A stretch of DNA of 64,000 bases, taken from contig JAETOO010000005.1 in NCBI GenBank assembly GCA_021771715.1, forward strand, positions 124,001 to 188,000. The letters run 5' to 3'. Made by a program: the position numbers and the translations under genes. Position 1 is the first letter of the stretch. Every line of letters begins with the position of its first letter. Source of the stretch: Oscillospiraceae bacterium. GTDB lineage: Bacteria > Bacillota > Clostridia > Lachnospirales > Lachnospiraceae. Shown in pieces: positions 17,285-26,048 of this stretch. Below the pieces are notes generated by a model. That model worked only from the letters and a program-made list of their open reading frames with translations. It did not search any database and was not told the origin of the DNA.

Positions 17285-17704
17285 ATGATACAGTTAATCG
17301 TAGGCGCGAAGGGAAAGGGCAAGACAAAAATTTTACTGGACAAGGTAAACAGTGAGATCAAGGAAGCACACGGCAGCATCGTCTATCTTGACAAGAGCAC
17401 GAAGCACATGTTTGAGCTCAACAACAAGATCCGTCTGATCGATGTTTCCGGATTTGATCTGGAGTCCAGCGGTGAGTTTATCGGATTCATCTACGGAGTG
17501 CTTTCTCAGGACCATGACCTTGAGCAGATGTATTTGGACAGCTTCCTGAAGATCTCGCTCACGGACGCGTCGACTGCGAACGATGTGCTGCGCAGACTGG
17601 ATGCGATCAGCAAAAAGTTTGGCGTGACCTTCGTGATCAGCATTTCCCTGGATGCTTCCGAGATCGCGGAGGATCTGAAGGAAACCATTATTGCGGAATT
17701 ATAA
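17285..17704 (+). CDS. Small P-loop protein of unknown function
   Basis: I do not recognise a named family. The 139-residue protein begins MIQLIVGAKGKGKTK, with a clear Walker A-like GAKGKGKT at residues 7-14. It has a possible Walker B in the strand TFVISISLDASE near the end, and an acidic C-terminus. It is soluble, with no membrane segment. It has its own promoter and a strong AAAGGAGG ribosome binding site, so is probably well expressed. Similar small ATPase-like proteins occur in Lachnospiraceae, to my recollection, but their role is unknown. Confidence 0.75.
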   Translation: MIQLIVGAKGKGKTKILLDKVNSEIKEAHGSIVYLDKSTKHMFELNNKIRLIDVSGFDLESSGEFIGFIYGVLSQDHDLEQMYLDSFLKISLTDASTANDVLRRLDAISKKFGVTFVISISLDASEIAEDLKETIIAEL

Positions 17705-17740
17705 GGAATACATAGGAACGAGCGCATTGCAAAACTGTTA

Positions 17741-17796
17741 GAAGCTACAAGTACTGGTGTACGTTCAATCGGGTAACTGCCAGTGCTTGTAGCTTC
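17741..17796. terminator. Long hairpin between convergent genes
   Basis: GAAGCTACAAG (17741) pairs with CTTGTAGCTTC (17786-17796), extended by ACTGG/CCAGT. It separates the P-loop gene (+) from the DUF378 gene (-). No clear T-run follows on either strand, so termination is inferred from position. Confidence 0.5.
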
Positions 17797-17827
17797 GCTG
17801 CATGTTACGGCGTCTTCATGCGGGCGG

Positions 17828-18043
17828 TTACTGGCGCTCCCCGCCGAGCTCTGTGACTCTTCCGTACAGGCTCAGCAGGTACAGGCCGGACAGGCCGACC
17901 AGGGCGTAGATGATTCTGGAGATCCAGGTCATATTTCCGAACAGCATATTGACGAGATCAAGACGGAAAAAGCCGATCAGCCCCCAGTTGATTGCTCCGA
18001 TGATGACCAGGGTGAGTGCGGTATAGTCAAGTCCCTTGCTCAT
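17828..18043 (-). CDS. DUF378 family membrane protein
   Basis: The 71-residue protein has two membrane helices around the signature ALTLVIIGAINWGLIGFFR and a second helix ending LSGLYLLSLY. This fits the DUF378 (YuzA-like) family of small membrane proteins of unknown function. The ATG at 18043 is preceded on the minus strand by AAGGAGGG at good spacing, so the longer frame to 18112 is rejected. It is transcribed away from the HlyD-like gene. Confidence 0.85.
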   Translation of the reverse strand: MSKGLDYTALTLVIIGAINWGLIGFFRLDLVNMLFGNMTWISRIIYALVGLSGLYLLSLYGRVTELGGERQ

Positions 18044-18153
18044 AAAATCCCTCCTTCCTGCGTGATAAAAATTCAGCCATTTTTGAATGGCGCAGCCGCC
18101 TTCGCATGGCATCTGTGAATAGTATATCCGTTCCGCTTTTTTTTATACGATGG

Positions 18154-18182
18154 TTGTAACCTGCCTGCGATCATGGTAAAAT
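18154..18182 (+). promoter_or_regulatory. Promoter for the HlyD-sepF-ylmH block
   Basis: TTGTAA at 18154 and TAAAAT at 18177 with 17-bp spacing lie 37 bp before the TTG start at 18219. Confidence 0.7.
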
Positions 18183-18218
18183 AGACAACAGGCTTATTTT
18201 TATTCTGGAGGGTTTCGG

Positions 18219-19589
18219 TTGCTTAATTGGAAGAAAAACAGCAAAATAACAAAGTACAGAAGATATTCCTTTTTCAATATCGGCACGCTGCTGTTCTTTA
18301 TCGTGTTTTTGTACATGCTGATCTGTCTGTTCATGTACCTGACGGAGCGCCATGTGACGTCGTACGAGGTGACGCGCGGCTCCATCACGGGGAATTACCG
18401 GTTTCACGCGCTGTCGCTGCGCGAGGAGACGGTGGTCAACGCGACCCAGTCGGGCAGTGTGCGCTATTACGTGCGGGAGGGCGCAAAGACCTCCGCGGGC
18501 AGCGCGGTCTGTGCGGTCAATGAGTCCGGTGCGGCGCAGGCGCCGGTCTACGAGGCGTTTTCGTTGAGCACCGAGGAGGCAAAGCGGCTGGGCAATCTGC
18601 TCTCGAGCTTTACGATCAATTTCTCGGAGAATGCGTTTCAGACGACGTACGACCTTCGGTCGAATGTGCAGACGTCGATCGCGGAGATCCTGCAGGATAC
18701 GGCGGATGCGCCGGTCTCGGTCCGCAACCAGTGCGTTGCTCCGCAGGCAGGGTTCGTGGTGTACAACACGGACGGCTATGAGACGGTCACGGAGGAGCAG
18801 CTGACCGCTGAGATGTTCGACGAGAGCAGCTACCATGTGAACAGCCTGCGCCAGAACGCGTCGGTGACGGCGGGCAACCCGGTGTTCAAGCTGCTCGTGA
18901 GCGAGAACTGGGCGCTGTATTTCCCGATGGACGAGAAGCTTCAGACCGAGCTGGTCGGCGTCGAGAGCCTCCAGTTCCGCTTCCTGAAAGATAATGTGAC
19001 GTTCACGGCTCCTTTTGAGATTGTACAGAATGCGAATGGCTGCTTTGGAAAGCTGTCGTTGAGCAATTCTCTGGTGCGCTACGCGACGGATCGCTACCTC
19101 GAGATCGAGCTGGTCATGAAGAAGAAGACCGGACTGAAGATCCCGGAGTCTGCGATTGTCCAGAGGGAGTTTTACGCGATCCCGGAGGAGTATGTGCTGA
19201 AGAATGATGGGACGGAGTCGGAGATCACGCTGAAGGTCGAGCACTTCACGGAGGACGGCGCGTCGAAGGTGCGGTATCAGACCGCGAATGTGTACCAGTA
19301 TGACTCGGAGAAGAAGGAGTACCTGGTGGATCGGCAGCTGCTGAATGAGGGCGATTATATCCAGCTGGAGGACTCGGCGAAGCGGATCCAGATCCAGGAG
19401 AAGGATGTGAAGACGTTGTACGGGGTTTACAATATTAATAAAGGGTATGCGGTGTTCCGGGAGATCACGATGATTGATGAGAATGAGGAGTATTGCATCG
19501 TTGAGAGCAACAATGTGTATGGGCTTGCGGCATACGACTACATCGTGCTGAACGCGGATGAGGTGACGGAGGACGAGATCGTGTACTAG
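18219..19589 (+). CDS. HlyD-like membrane-fusion adaptor protein
   Basis: The 456-residue protein has a basic cytoplasmic start, one membrane helix at about residues 24-42, and an extracellular region with lipoyl/barrel-sandwich features (VTRGSITGNYRFHALSLREETVVNATQSGSVRYYVREGAKTSAG in pieces) and a later beta-barrel (KTGLKIPESAIV). It resembles periplasmic adaptor proteins, but no ABC or pump partner lies nearby; in Lachnospiraceae this gene sits just before yggS-sepF, which suggests a role in division or envelope. The TTG at 18219 follows GGAGGG at 6 bp, and no ATG fits. Confidence 0.8.
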   Translation: MLNWKKNSKITKYRRYSFFNIGTLLFFIVFLYMLICLFMYLTERHVTSYEVTRGSITGNYRFHALSLREETVVNATQSGSVRYYVREGAKTSAGSAVCAVNESGAAQAPVYEAFSLSTEEAKRLGNLLSSFTINFSENAFQTTYDLRSNVQTSIAEILQDTADAPVSVRNQCVAPQAGFVVYNTDGYETVTEEQLTAEMFDESSYHVNSLRQNASVTAGNPVFKLLVSENWALYFPMDEKLQTELVGVESLQFRFLKDNVTFTAPFEIVQNANGCFGKLSLSNSLVRYATDRYLEIELVMKKKTGLKIPESAIVQREFYAIPEEYVLKNDGTESEITLKVEHFTEDGASKVRYQTANVYQYDSEKKEYLVDRQLLNEGDYIQLEDSAKRIQIQEKDVKTLYGVYNINKGYAVFREITMIDENEEYCIVESNNVYGLAAYDYIVLNADEVTEDEIVY

Positions 19590-19607
19590 AATAGGAGGAT
19601 ATGACGG

Positions 19608-20303
19608 ATGGTGAGAGAGAATCTGGCAGAGGTGGAGAGGCGGATTCAGGCGGCTTGTGAGCGCGCGGGGCGCGAGAGGGCGCAGGTGCGGTTGATCGCG
19701 GTCAGCAAGACGAAGCCGGTGGAGCTGCTGACGGAGGCGTATGAGGCGGGGAGCCGGGATTTCGGGGAGAACAAGCCGCAGGAGATCAAGGAAAAGTATC
19801 CGCAGCTGCCGTCCGACATCCGGTGGCACATGATCGGGCATCTGCAGCGCAACAAGATTAAATACGTGATCGACAAGGTCTGCATGATCCACTCGGTGGA
19901 GTCCGTGCGGCTGGCGGAGGCGATCAGCGAGGAGGCCGGGAAGCGCGGGATCGTGATGCCGGTTCTGGTCGAGGTGAACGTGGCGGGGGAGGAGTCCAAA
20001 TTTGGCGTCAGGCCGGAGGAGACGGAAGCGTTTGTCCGCGAAATCTGTCGTTTTCCAAACATTCGTGTCGAAGGACTGATGACGATCGCGCCATTTACAG
20101 AAAATGCCGAAGATAACAGAATTTTCTTCCGCAAATTAAGAAATTTGTATGTTGACATAAAAGCGAAAAACATTGATAATGTGAATATGTGTAATCTCAG
20201 CATGGGTATGACCGGTGATTACGAGGTGGCGATCGAGGAAGGGGCTACGATGGTGCGGGTCGGGACAGGAATTTTCGGCGCGCGGTCATACGGTCAGATA
20301 TAA
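19608..20303 (+). CDS. yggS: Pyridoxal phosphate homeostasis protein YggS/PLPBP
   Basis: The 231-residue protein is a single-domain alanine-racemase-fold PLP carrier. The PLP lysine is Lys34 in LIAVSKTKP; later motifs are DFGENKPQEI, WHMIGHLQRNKIKY, VNVAGEESKFGV and LSMGMTGDYEVAIEEGATMVRVGTGIFG. It usually neighbours sepF in Gram-positive division clusters, as here (21 bp before the sepF start). Confidence 0.95.
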   Translation: MVRENLAEVERRIQAACERAGRERAQVRLIAVSKTKPVELLTEAYEAGSRDFGENKPQEIKEKYPQLPSDIRWHMIGHLQRNKIKYVIDKVCMIHSVESVRLAEAISEEAGKRGIVMPVLVEVNVAGEESKFGVRPEETEAFVREICRFPNIRVEGLMTIAPFTENAEDNRIFFRKLRNLYVDIKAKNIDNVNMCNLSMGMTGDYEVAIEEGATMVRVGTGIFGARSYGQI

Positions 20304-20324
20304 AGGCAGATGGGAGACAACAGA

Positions 20325-20891
20325 ATGGGTGTTTTGGACAGATTTTTGAATGCAATGAAGCTGAATGACGATGAGGATCTGGACGGCGAGGGCTATCTGG
20401 ATGAGGAGTATGACGAGGAGTACGAGGAAGAGCGTCCGAAGAAGCGGATTTTGAGTAAATATGAGGAAGATGACGAGGCGGAGGAGCGCCAGGAGGCGCA
20501 GATGGTGCGCCAGGAGCGCCCGGCGCAGGCGGCGAGGCCGAAGGTCGTCAAGACGAACAATTCCTCGAAGATTGCGCCGATGCGCCCGCGCCGCGGCAAC
20601 GGCATGGAGGTCTGCGTGATCAAGCCGCGCAGCATGGAGGACACGCACGAGATCACGGAGACTCTGCGGGAGAACTGTACGGTAGTGCTGAACATGGAAG
20701 GGATCGACCTGGATCTGGCGCAGCGTATCATTGACTTCTCCTGCGGCTCGTGCTATGCGCTGGACGGCAAGCTGCAGAAGATCAGCAACTACATCTTTAT
20801 CATTACCCCGATGAGTGTCGATATCTCCGGTGATTTTCAGGAGGTTTTGAGCGGCGCGATCGGCGTGCCGAGCTTTGAGAACCGGTTCTGA
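20325..20891 (+). CDS. sepF: Cell division protein SepF
   Basis: The 188-residue protein begins with a membrane-binding amphipathic helix (MGVLDRFLNAMKL), followed by a very acidic linker (residues 14-50) and the SepF core (EVCVIKPRSMEDTHEITETLRENCTVVLNMEG and AQRIIDFSCGSCYALDGKLQKIS, seen in pieces). It bundles FtsZ filaments and anchors them to the membrane. ATG 20325 follows GGGAGA at 8 nt and gives the correct N-terminal helix, so the ATG at 20310 is rejected. Confidence 0.94.
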   Translation: MGVLDRFLNAMKLNDDEDLDGEGYLDEEYDEEYEEERPKKRILSKYEEDDEAEERQEAQMVRQERPAQAARPKVVKTNNSSKIAPMRPRRGNGMEVCVIKPRSMEDTHEITETLRENCTVVLNMEGIDLDLAQRIIDFSCGSCYALDGKLQKISNYIFIITPMSVDISGDFQEVLSGAIGVPSFENRF

Positions 20892-20904
20892 TGAGGAAGG
20901 ATGC

Positions 20905-21708
20905 ATGAACAAGGAAGAGGAATTACTGGCGAAGCGGATTTCGGAGCTCGCAAGGGTCGCGGACCTCAAGTGTTGCGTGACCTTTACGGATTTTCTGAAT
21001 CTGAATGAACAGAATATTCTGCATCAGACCGCCCGAAAGCTCTCGTGGGTGAAGACGGAGACTTTCGGCGGGTATGAGGGAGCCGAGCGTCAGATCGCAG
21101 CTTTTGTGCCTGATGCTCTTTCTTATCTTATGGAGTCTGATGCACAGGAGGAGTCGGCGTGCGCGCGCGCCGGGAGGCTGGGCTGCCCGATCGCCTGTGT
21201 GCAGATCCGGCCGGTGAACGCGAAGTTCGCGGAAGCTCTGACGCACAGGGATATCCTGGGGGCGCTGATGCATCTGGGAATCGAGCGGTGCAAGCTGGGT
21301 GATATCGCGCTGTGCGGCGAGGTGTTTTACCTGTTCTGCCAGGAGCGGCTGGCGGGTGTGATCGCGGAGGACCTGACGCAGATCCGGCACACACAGGTGC
21401 ACTGCGCCGTCTGCGATCTGCAGGATTTTGTGTACACGCCGCGGACGAAGGAGCTTGCGGGCAGCGTCGCGTCGGTCAGGCTCGACTCGGTGATGGCGAT
21501 CGCCTTCGGGTCGTCGCGCAGCAGTCTGCTGTCGCTGATCGAGTCAGGGAAGGTGTTCGTGAACGGGAAGCTGATCACGACGAACGCGTACAGTCTGAAG
21601 GAGGGCGACCTCGTCTCCGTGCGCGGTGAGGGAAAGTTCCGCTACGGCGGGGAGGTCGGACAGACCAAAAAGGGACGCCGCATGGTGAAGGTGGAGAAAT
21701 ATAGTTAG
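20905..21708 (+). CDS. ylmH: YlmH-like S4-domain RNA-binding protein
   Basis: The 267-residue protein has an N-terminal alpha/beta region and a C-terminal S4 domain (VRLDSVMAIAFGSSRSSLLSLIESGKVFVNGKLI). YlmH has been linked to rescue of stalled ribosomes by binding obstructed 50S subunits. The order sepF-ylmH is typical of Bacillota. ATG 20905 follows GAGGAAGG, whereas the longer frame from 20875 lies inside sepF. Confidence 0.9.
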   Translation: MNKEEELLAKRISELARVADLKCCVTFTDFLNLNEQNILHQTARKLSWVKTETFGGYEGAERQIAAFVPDALSYLMESDAQEESACARAGRLGCPIACVQIRPVNAKFAEALTHRDILGALMHLGIERCKLGDIALCGEVFYLFCQERLAGVIAEDLTQIRHTQVHCAVCDLQDFVYTPRTKELAGSVASVRLDSVMAIAFGSSRSSLLSLIESGKVFVNGKLITTNAYSLKEGDLVSVRGEGKFRYGGEVGQTKKGRRMVKVEKYS

Positions 21709-21799
21709 CACATCGGACTTGTGTAGGTTCCTGATGTGTGAGTGTCGGACAAAAGAATGGAACAGAGCAGCACGCAGCTGCCTGGAAAGGGAGGACGAT

Positions 21800-22906
21800 A
21801 TGGGAAAGGGATCGGCGGAGAGACGCATTCACGTAAAGACAGCAGGAGATGCAGGCTATGATATCTGTCTGCAGGACTCGTTTGGAGCGCTGGCGGGGGA
21901 GCTGGCGAAGCTTGGCTGCGAGGGGCGCAGAGTCTGCATTGTGTCGGATTCGAACGTGGCCGGGCGGTATCTGGAGGCTGTAAAGCAGGAGGTTGCAGGC
22001 TGCGCGGCACAGGTGGAGACGTTTGTGTTTCCGGCGGGCGAGGAGAGCAAGACGCTCGCGAACGTGCAGGAGCTCTACGAGGTGCTGATCCGCGCGGGCT
22101 TTGACCGGAAGGATTTTCTGCTCGCGCTCGGCGGCGGGGTGGTCGGGGATCTGACCGGATATGCCGCGGCGACGTACCTGCGCGGTATCCGCTTTATCCA
22201 GGTGCCGACCACGCTGCTCGCGCAGATTGACAGCAGCGTCGGCGGGAAGACGGGCGTGGATTTTGACCAGTATAAAAATATGGTCGGCGCGTTCCACCAG
22301 CCGTCGCTCGTGTACATCAGCATACCGGTGCTGCGGACGCTGCCCGAGGAGCAGTTTGCCAGCGGGATGGGCGAGCTTTTGAAGTACGGGCTGAGCTTCG
22401 ACGCGGAGTTCTACGAGTGGGCGATCGAGCACATGGAGGAGATCGAGGAGCGCGATGCAGAGACGATGGCTTACATGGTCAGCAAGTGCTGCCAGTTGAA
22501 AAAGTACATCGTGGAGAAGGATCCGACGGAGAAGGGCGACCGCGCGCTGCTGAACTTCGGCCATACGGTCGGCCATGCGATCGAGAAGCTGAAGCATTTC
22601 GAGCTGACGCACGGCGCCTGCGTGGCGCTCGGAACCGTGGCGGCCGCGTACATTTCGTGGCAGAGAGGCTATCTGGACGAGGACGAGTTCTACGAGATCC
22701 GGGATATGAACGTCGGCTTCGGGCTCCCGATCTCCTTTGACGGGATCACGGAGGATGCGATCGTCGAGGCGACACGGCACGACAAGAAGATGGACGGCGG
22801 GAAGATCCGCTTCATCCTGCTGAAGAAGCTCGGCAAGGCGTTTATCGCGGAGGATGTGACGGAGAAGGAAATGCGCGAGGCAGTTCGGACGATGAAGGCG
22901 GACTAA
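21800..22906 (+). CDS. aroB: 3-dehydroquinate synthase
   Basis: The 368-residue protein closes DAHP to 3-dehydroquinate in the shikimate pathway, using NAD+ and a divalent metal. Motifs include FPAGEESKTLANVQELYEVL, LALGGGVVGDLTGYAAATYLRG, QVPTTLLAQIDSSVGGKTGVD, the metal-binding Glu in FASGMGELLKYGL and the His residues in NFGHTVGHAIEKL. ATG 21800 follows GGGAGGACGAT. The final 14 codons lie in a 72-bp tandem duplication. Confidence 0.96.
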   Translation: MGKGSAERRIHVKTAGDAGYDICLQDSFGALAGELAKLGCEGRRVCIVSDSNVAGRYLEAVKQEVAGCAAQVETFVFPAGEESKTLANVQELYEVLIRAGFDRKDFLLALGGGVVGDLTGYAAATYLRGIRFIQVPTTLLAQIDSSVGGKTGVDFDQYKNMVGAFHQPSLVYISIPVLRTLPEEQFASGMGELLKYGLSFDAEFYEWAIEHMEEIEERDAETMAYMVSKCCQLKKYIVEKDPTEKGDRALLNFGHTVGHAIEKLKHFELTHGACVALGTVAAAYISWQRGYLDEDEFYEIRDMNVGFGLPISFDGITEDAIVEATRHDKKMDGGKIRFILLKKLGKAFIAEDVTEKEMREAVRTMKAD

Positions 22907-23007
22907 CGGCATGGTTGACGCAGCGATTTGCCGGGGAAGGAGAGGCGCGAGGCAATCCGACGATGAAGGCAGACCAGCGGAATGCCTGACGCAGCGATCC
23001 GCCGGGG
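22864..23007. repeat. 72-bp tandem duplication of the aroB 3' end
   Basis: The block 22864-22935, which contains the last codons and TAA of aroB, is repeated at 22936-23007 with about 80 percent identity (GCGCGAGGCA, GACGATGAAGGC and GACGCAGCGAT recur at the same offset). In the second copy the codon aligned with TAA is CAG. The rest of the gap to lspA contains nothing else notable. Confidence 0.85.
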
Positions 23008-23042
23008 AAAGTGTGCATTTGGACGGATAGAGAGGATAGAGG

Positions 23043-23558
23043 ATGGCGGGAAAGCGTAGAGACAGAGGAAGGTATCCGGCTGGGGCGGTCAGTCTTGTGC
23101 TGCTGACTGCGCTTGATCAGATCACGAAATATTTTGCGGTGCGGTGTTTGAAGGGAAGGGCAGGTATCTCCGTCATTCCGGGCGTGTTTGAGCTGTTCTA
23201 TCTGGAGAACCGCGGGGCGGCGTTCGGGATGTTTGAGAACCGGCAGTGGGTGTTTATCATGATCGCGCTGGCGATGCTCGCGGCGGCGGTCTATGTGTAT
23301 CTGTTTCTGCCCGGGGAAAGACATTTTCACGGGATCCGGTTTTGCATGGTGCTGATCGGGGCGGGGGCCGTCGGGAATATGATTGACCGGCTGGCGTGCC
23401 GCTATGTCGTCGACTTTCTGTACGTCTCGCTGATCGATTTTCCGGTCTTCAACGTGGCGGACTGCTACGTGGTCGTCGGGGCCGCGCTGCTGATTCTCCT
23501 GATTTTTACCGTGTACCGGAATGACAGCTTTGCATGTCTCGATCCGCGGAAGGAATAG
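23043..23558 (+). CDS. lspA: Lipoprotein signal peptidase (signal peptidase II)
   Basis: The 171-residue protein has four membrane helices and cleaves prolipoprotein signal peptides. Catalytic aspartates are Asp115 in GNMIDR and Asp140 in FNVADCY; the ENRGAAFGMF motif is also present. ATG 23043 follows AGAGGATAGAGG. It is followed by an rluD-like gene, the common lspA-rluD order. Confidence 0.95.
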   Translation: MAGKRRDRGRYPAGAVSLVLLTALDQITKYFAVRCLKGRAGISVIPGVFELFYLENRGAAFGMFENRQWVFIMIALAMLAAAVYVYLFLPGERHFHGIRFCMVLIGAGAVGNMIDRLACRYVVDFLYVSLIDFPVFNVADCYVVVGAALLILLIFTVYRNDSFACLDPRKE

Positions 23559-23650
23559 AAATGCATAGCGGCGGATCTCCTGCGGCACAGGCAGAGTTGC
23601 AGTTTGCATGGTTCACGGTTTGGTTGTAGGGAAATATGGGAGAGAATTGC

Positions 23651-24676
23651 ATGGAATTTGAACGGCCTTTGAAGGAGATACCGGAGCTCGAGGACGGCTG
23701 GGAGCCGGAGGATGCGGAGGAGACGGCGGAAGACCCGGGCAGACAGGCGGGGCCGCGCTTCTTTGAGTGGACGGTGGAGGAGACGGAGGAGGAGATGCGG
23801 ATCGACCGGTATCTCTCAGACCGGTTTCCGGAGCTGACGCGCTCTTACGTGCAGCGGATGATCAAGGAGGGAGCGGTGCTCGTGAACGGCGCGGGCGTCA
23901 AGTCCAGCTACCGGGTGGCAGGTGGGGACAAGGTCTTTCTCATGCGCCCGGAGCCGACGGTGCTCTCGATTCGCCCGGAGCCGATTCCTCTGGAGATTCT
24001 CTATGAGGATCAGGATCTGTTGATTGTGAACAAGCCGAAGGGGATGGTCGTGCATCCGGCGGCAGGGCACTACAGCGGCACGCTGGTGAACGCGGTGCTG
24101 TACCACTGCGGGGATTCGCTCTCCGGCATCAACGGGGTGCTGCGGCCCGGGATTGTGCACCGGATCGACCGCGACACGACGGGCTCGCTGATCGTGTGCA
24201 AGAACGACCGGGCGCACCAGTGCATCGCCGGGCAGCTCAAGGAGCACTCGATCACGCGCAAATACCGTGCGCTCGTGCACGGGAGGCTCTCTGCGGACGG
24301 GACAGTGCACGCGGCGATCGGACGGCACCCGCAGAACCGCAAGCAGATGGCGGCCAACGTGCCCAACGGCAAGGATGCCGTGACGCACTATCATATCCTG
24401 GAGCAGTTTGATGGGTATACGTATGTGGAATGTCAGCTGGAGACGGGGAGGACGCACCAGATCCGCGTCCACATGAAGAGCATCGGACACCCGCTGGTGG
24501 GCGATCAGGTCTACGGCCCGTCCCGCTGCCCGTTTCCGGGCCTGCAGGGACAGACGCTGCACGCGATGACGATCGGCTTTCGCCATCCGTCTACCGGGGC
24601 CTACCTGGAGTTCGACGCGCCGCTGCCGGAGTATTTTGAGGAATTGCTGCGGAAGCTGCGGAATCACACCGCGTGA
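23651..24676 (+). CDS. RluA-family pseudouridine synthase (RluD-like)
   Basis: The 341-residue protein has an acidic N-terminal extension of about 40 residues, an S4 RNA-binding domain (MRIDRYLSDRFPELTRSYVQRMIKEGAVLVNG) and the synthase domain. The catalytic Asp is about residue 173 in HRIDRDTTG; the usual family form is HRLDKDTSG. Later motifs are LETGRTHQIRVHMKSIGHPLVGD. ATG 23651 follows GGGAGAG at 6 nt; the ATG at 23636 has poorer spacing. The 3' end overlaps the convergent ttcA-like gene by 13 bp. Confidence 0.92.
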   Translation: MEFERPLKEIPELEDGWEPEDAEETAEDPGRQAGPRFFEWTVEETEEEMRIDRYLSDRFPELTRSYVQRMIKEGAVLVNGAGVKSSYRVAGGDKVFLMRPEPTVLSIRPEPIPLEILYEDQDLLIVNKPKGMVVHPAAGHYSGTLVNAVLYHCGDSLSGINGVLRPGIVHRIDRDTTGSLIVCKNDRAHQCIAGQLKEHSITRKYRALVHGRLSADGTVHAAIGRHPQNRKQMAANVPNGKDAVTHYHILEQFDGYTYVECQLETGRTHQIRVHMKSIGHPLVGDQVYGPSRCPFPGLQGQTLHAMTIGFRHPSTGAYLEFDAPLPEYFEELLRKLRNHTA

Positions 24677-25413
24677 TTACCGCGCACGGTCGGGATGCGG
24701 TCCCGCCACGCCGGGAGATCACTGTTCAGGATCGCGGTGAAGATGCGCTCGAGCGAGCCGGGGTGGTCGCGGGTCAGCCCTGCGAGCAGCTCCTTTGTGT
24801 ACTCGCGCTGGGTGTAGCCGTCGGCCGGGCAGGGGTTCTTCACGGTCGTGATCTGGTATTTGTTGATGAAGCCCTTGATCTCGGGCTCCTCGACGAAGAG
24901 CAGCGGCCGGATCAGGGTCAGATTCATCCGGTCGAGGTGTGTGACCGGGGAGAAGGTGTGGATGCGCCCTTCGAGGAAGAGGGACATCAGGAGCGTCTCG
25001 ACGACGTCATTTTTGTGGTGCGCATAGGCGATTTTGTTGCAGCCGAGCTCGAGGGCTTTTTTGTTGAAAGCCCCTTTTCTCATTTTGGCGCAGAGCGAGC
25101 AGGGATTGCCCTCCCTGCGGTCCTCGAAAATGATTTTTCCGATCTGCGTCTCGACCACGGTGTACGGGACATCGAGCTTTTCTGTGAGCGCGCGGACCGG
25201 TGAGAGATCGAAGCCCTCGTAGCCGAGACTGACCGTGATGGCCTCGATCGTGAACGGATGCGGATAAAAATGGCGTAGGCTGGCGAGCGCATAGAGCAGC
25301 GCGAGGCTGTCCTTGCCGCCGGAGATGCCGACGGCGATCCGGTCTCCAGGCTGTATCATCTGAAATTCGTCGACGGCCTTGCGCGTCAGACTCAGTAATC
25401 GCTGTAATTTCAT
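24664..25413 (-). CDS. TtcA-type tRNA 2-thiocytidine synthetase
   Basis: The 249-residue protein is a PP-loop ATPase with SGGKDS in RIAVGISGGKDSLALLYAL, paired cysteines in NPCSLCAKMRKG and a third in VKNPCPADGY, as expected for the iron-sulfur TtcA/TtuA group that thiolates tRNA. The target position is inferred from the family. The ATG at 25413 is preceded on the minus strand by AAGGGGG; the frame extends to 25551 but without a better start. Confidence 0.88.
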   Translation of the reverse strand: MKLQRLLSLTRKAVDEFQMIQPGDRIAVGISGGKDSLALLYALASLRHFYPHPFTIEAITVSLGYEGFDLSPVRALTEKLDVPYTVVETQIGKIIFEDRREGNPCSLCAKMRKGAFNKKALELGCNKIAYAHHKNDVVETLLMSLFLEGRIHTFSPVTHLDRMNLTLIRPLLFVEEPEIKGFINKYQITTVKNPCPADGYTQREYTKELLAGLTRDHPGSLERIFTAILNSDLPAWRDRIPTVRGNHAV

Positions 25414-25598
25414 AGGAACCCCCTTGTAACATTCAGGACTTTCGTGCATACTGCATGAACGGTAAAATTCTTCTACGAAGATAGCACATAAGCGGCGGCG
25501 CGTCAAGAAACGGGATTGGATTCTGTTCACGGCCCGGCCGGCCGCGGACAATGATGCGTTTTGAGCTGCTTTGAAGACAGCCGGAAAGGATGAGAGAG

Positions 25599-26042
25599 AT
25601 GAAATTTGTCATACAGAGAGTGACGGAGGCCTCCGTCGAGGTGGAGGGAAGCTGTGTCGGGCAGATCGGCCAGGGCTATCTGGTGCTGATCGGCGTCGGA
25701 CAGGAGGATACGGAGGCGACAGCCGACAAGCTTGTGAGGAAGATGCTCGGGCTGCGCATTTTTTCGGATGAGAACGGCAAGACGAACCTGTCCCTGCGCG
25801 ATGTCGGCGGCGCGCTGCTGCTCGTGTCACAGTTCACCCTGTACGCAGACTGCCGGCACGGCAATCGCCCGTCCTTCACGGAGGCCGGTTCCCCGGAAAA
25901 GGCGGAAGCGCTTTATGAGTATATCATCGCCGCGTGCCGGAGGGAGATTCCGACCGTGGAGACGGGCGTGTTCGGCGCAAAGATGAAGGTCCGCCTGTGC
26001 AATGACGGCCCGTTCACGATTCTTCTGGACAGCAGCCTTTAA
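25599..26042 (+). CDS. dtd: D-aminoacyl-tRNA deacylase
   Basis: The 147-residue protein hydrolyses D-aminoacyl-tRNA. Motifs are [13 protein letters not shown] at the start, the [17 protein letters not shown] active-site region and [11 protein letters not shown] at the end (usually NDGPVT). ATG 25599 follows AAAGGATGAGAG and gives the conserved N-terminus. It is followed 6 bp later by an HNH gene. Confidence 0.95.
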   Translation: MKFVIQRVTEASVEVEGSCVGQIGQGYLVLIGVGQEDTEATADKLVRKMLGLRIFSDENGKTNLSLRDVGGALLLVSQFTLYADCRHGNRPSFTEAGSPEKAEALYEYIIAACRREIPTVETGVFGAKMKVRLCNDGPFTILLDSSL

Positions 26043-26048
26043 CGTGCC

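Noticed and set aside
18171-19892. A 573-codon minus-strand frame opposite the HlyD-like gene
   Set aside because: Antisense shadow, low-complexity Leu/Arg/His-rich product and conflict with the supported plus-strand genes.
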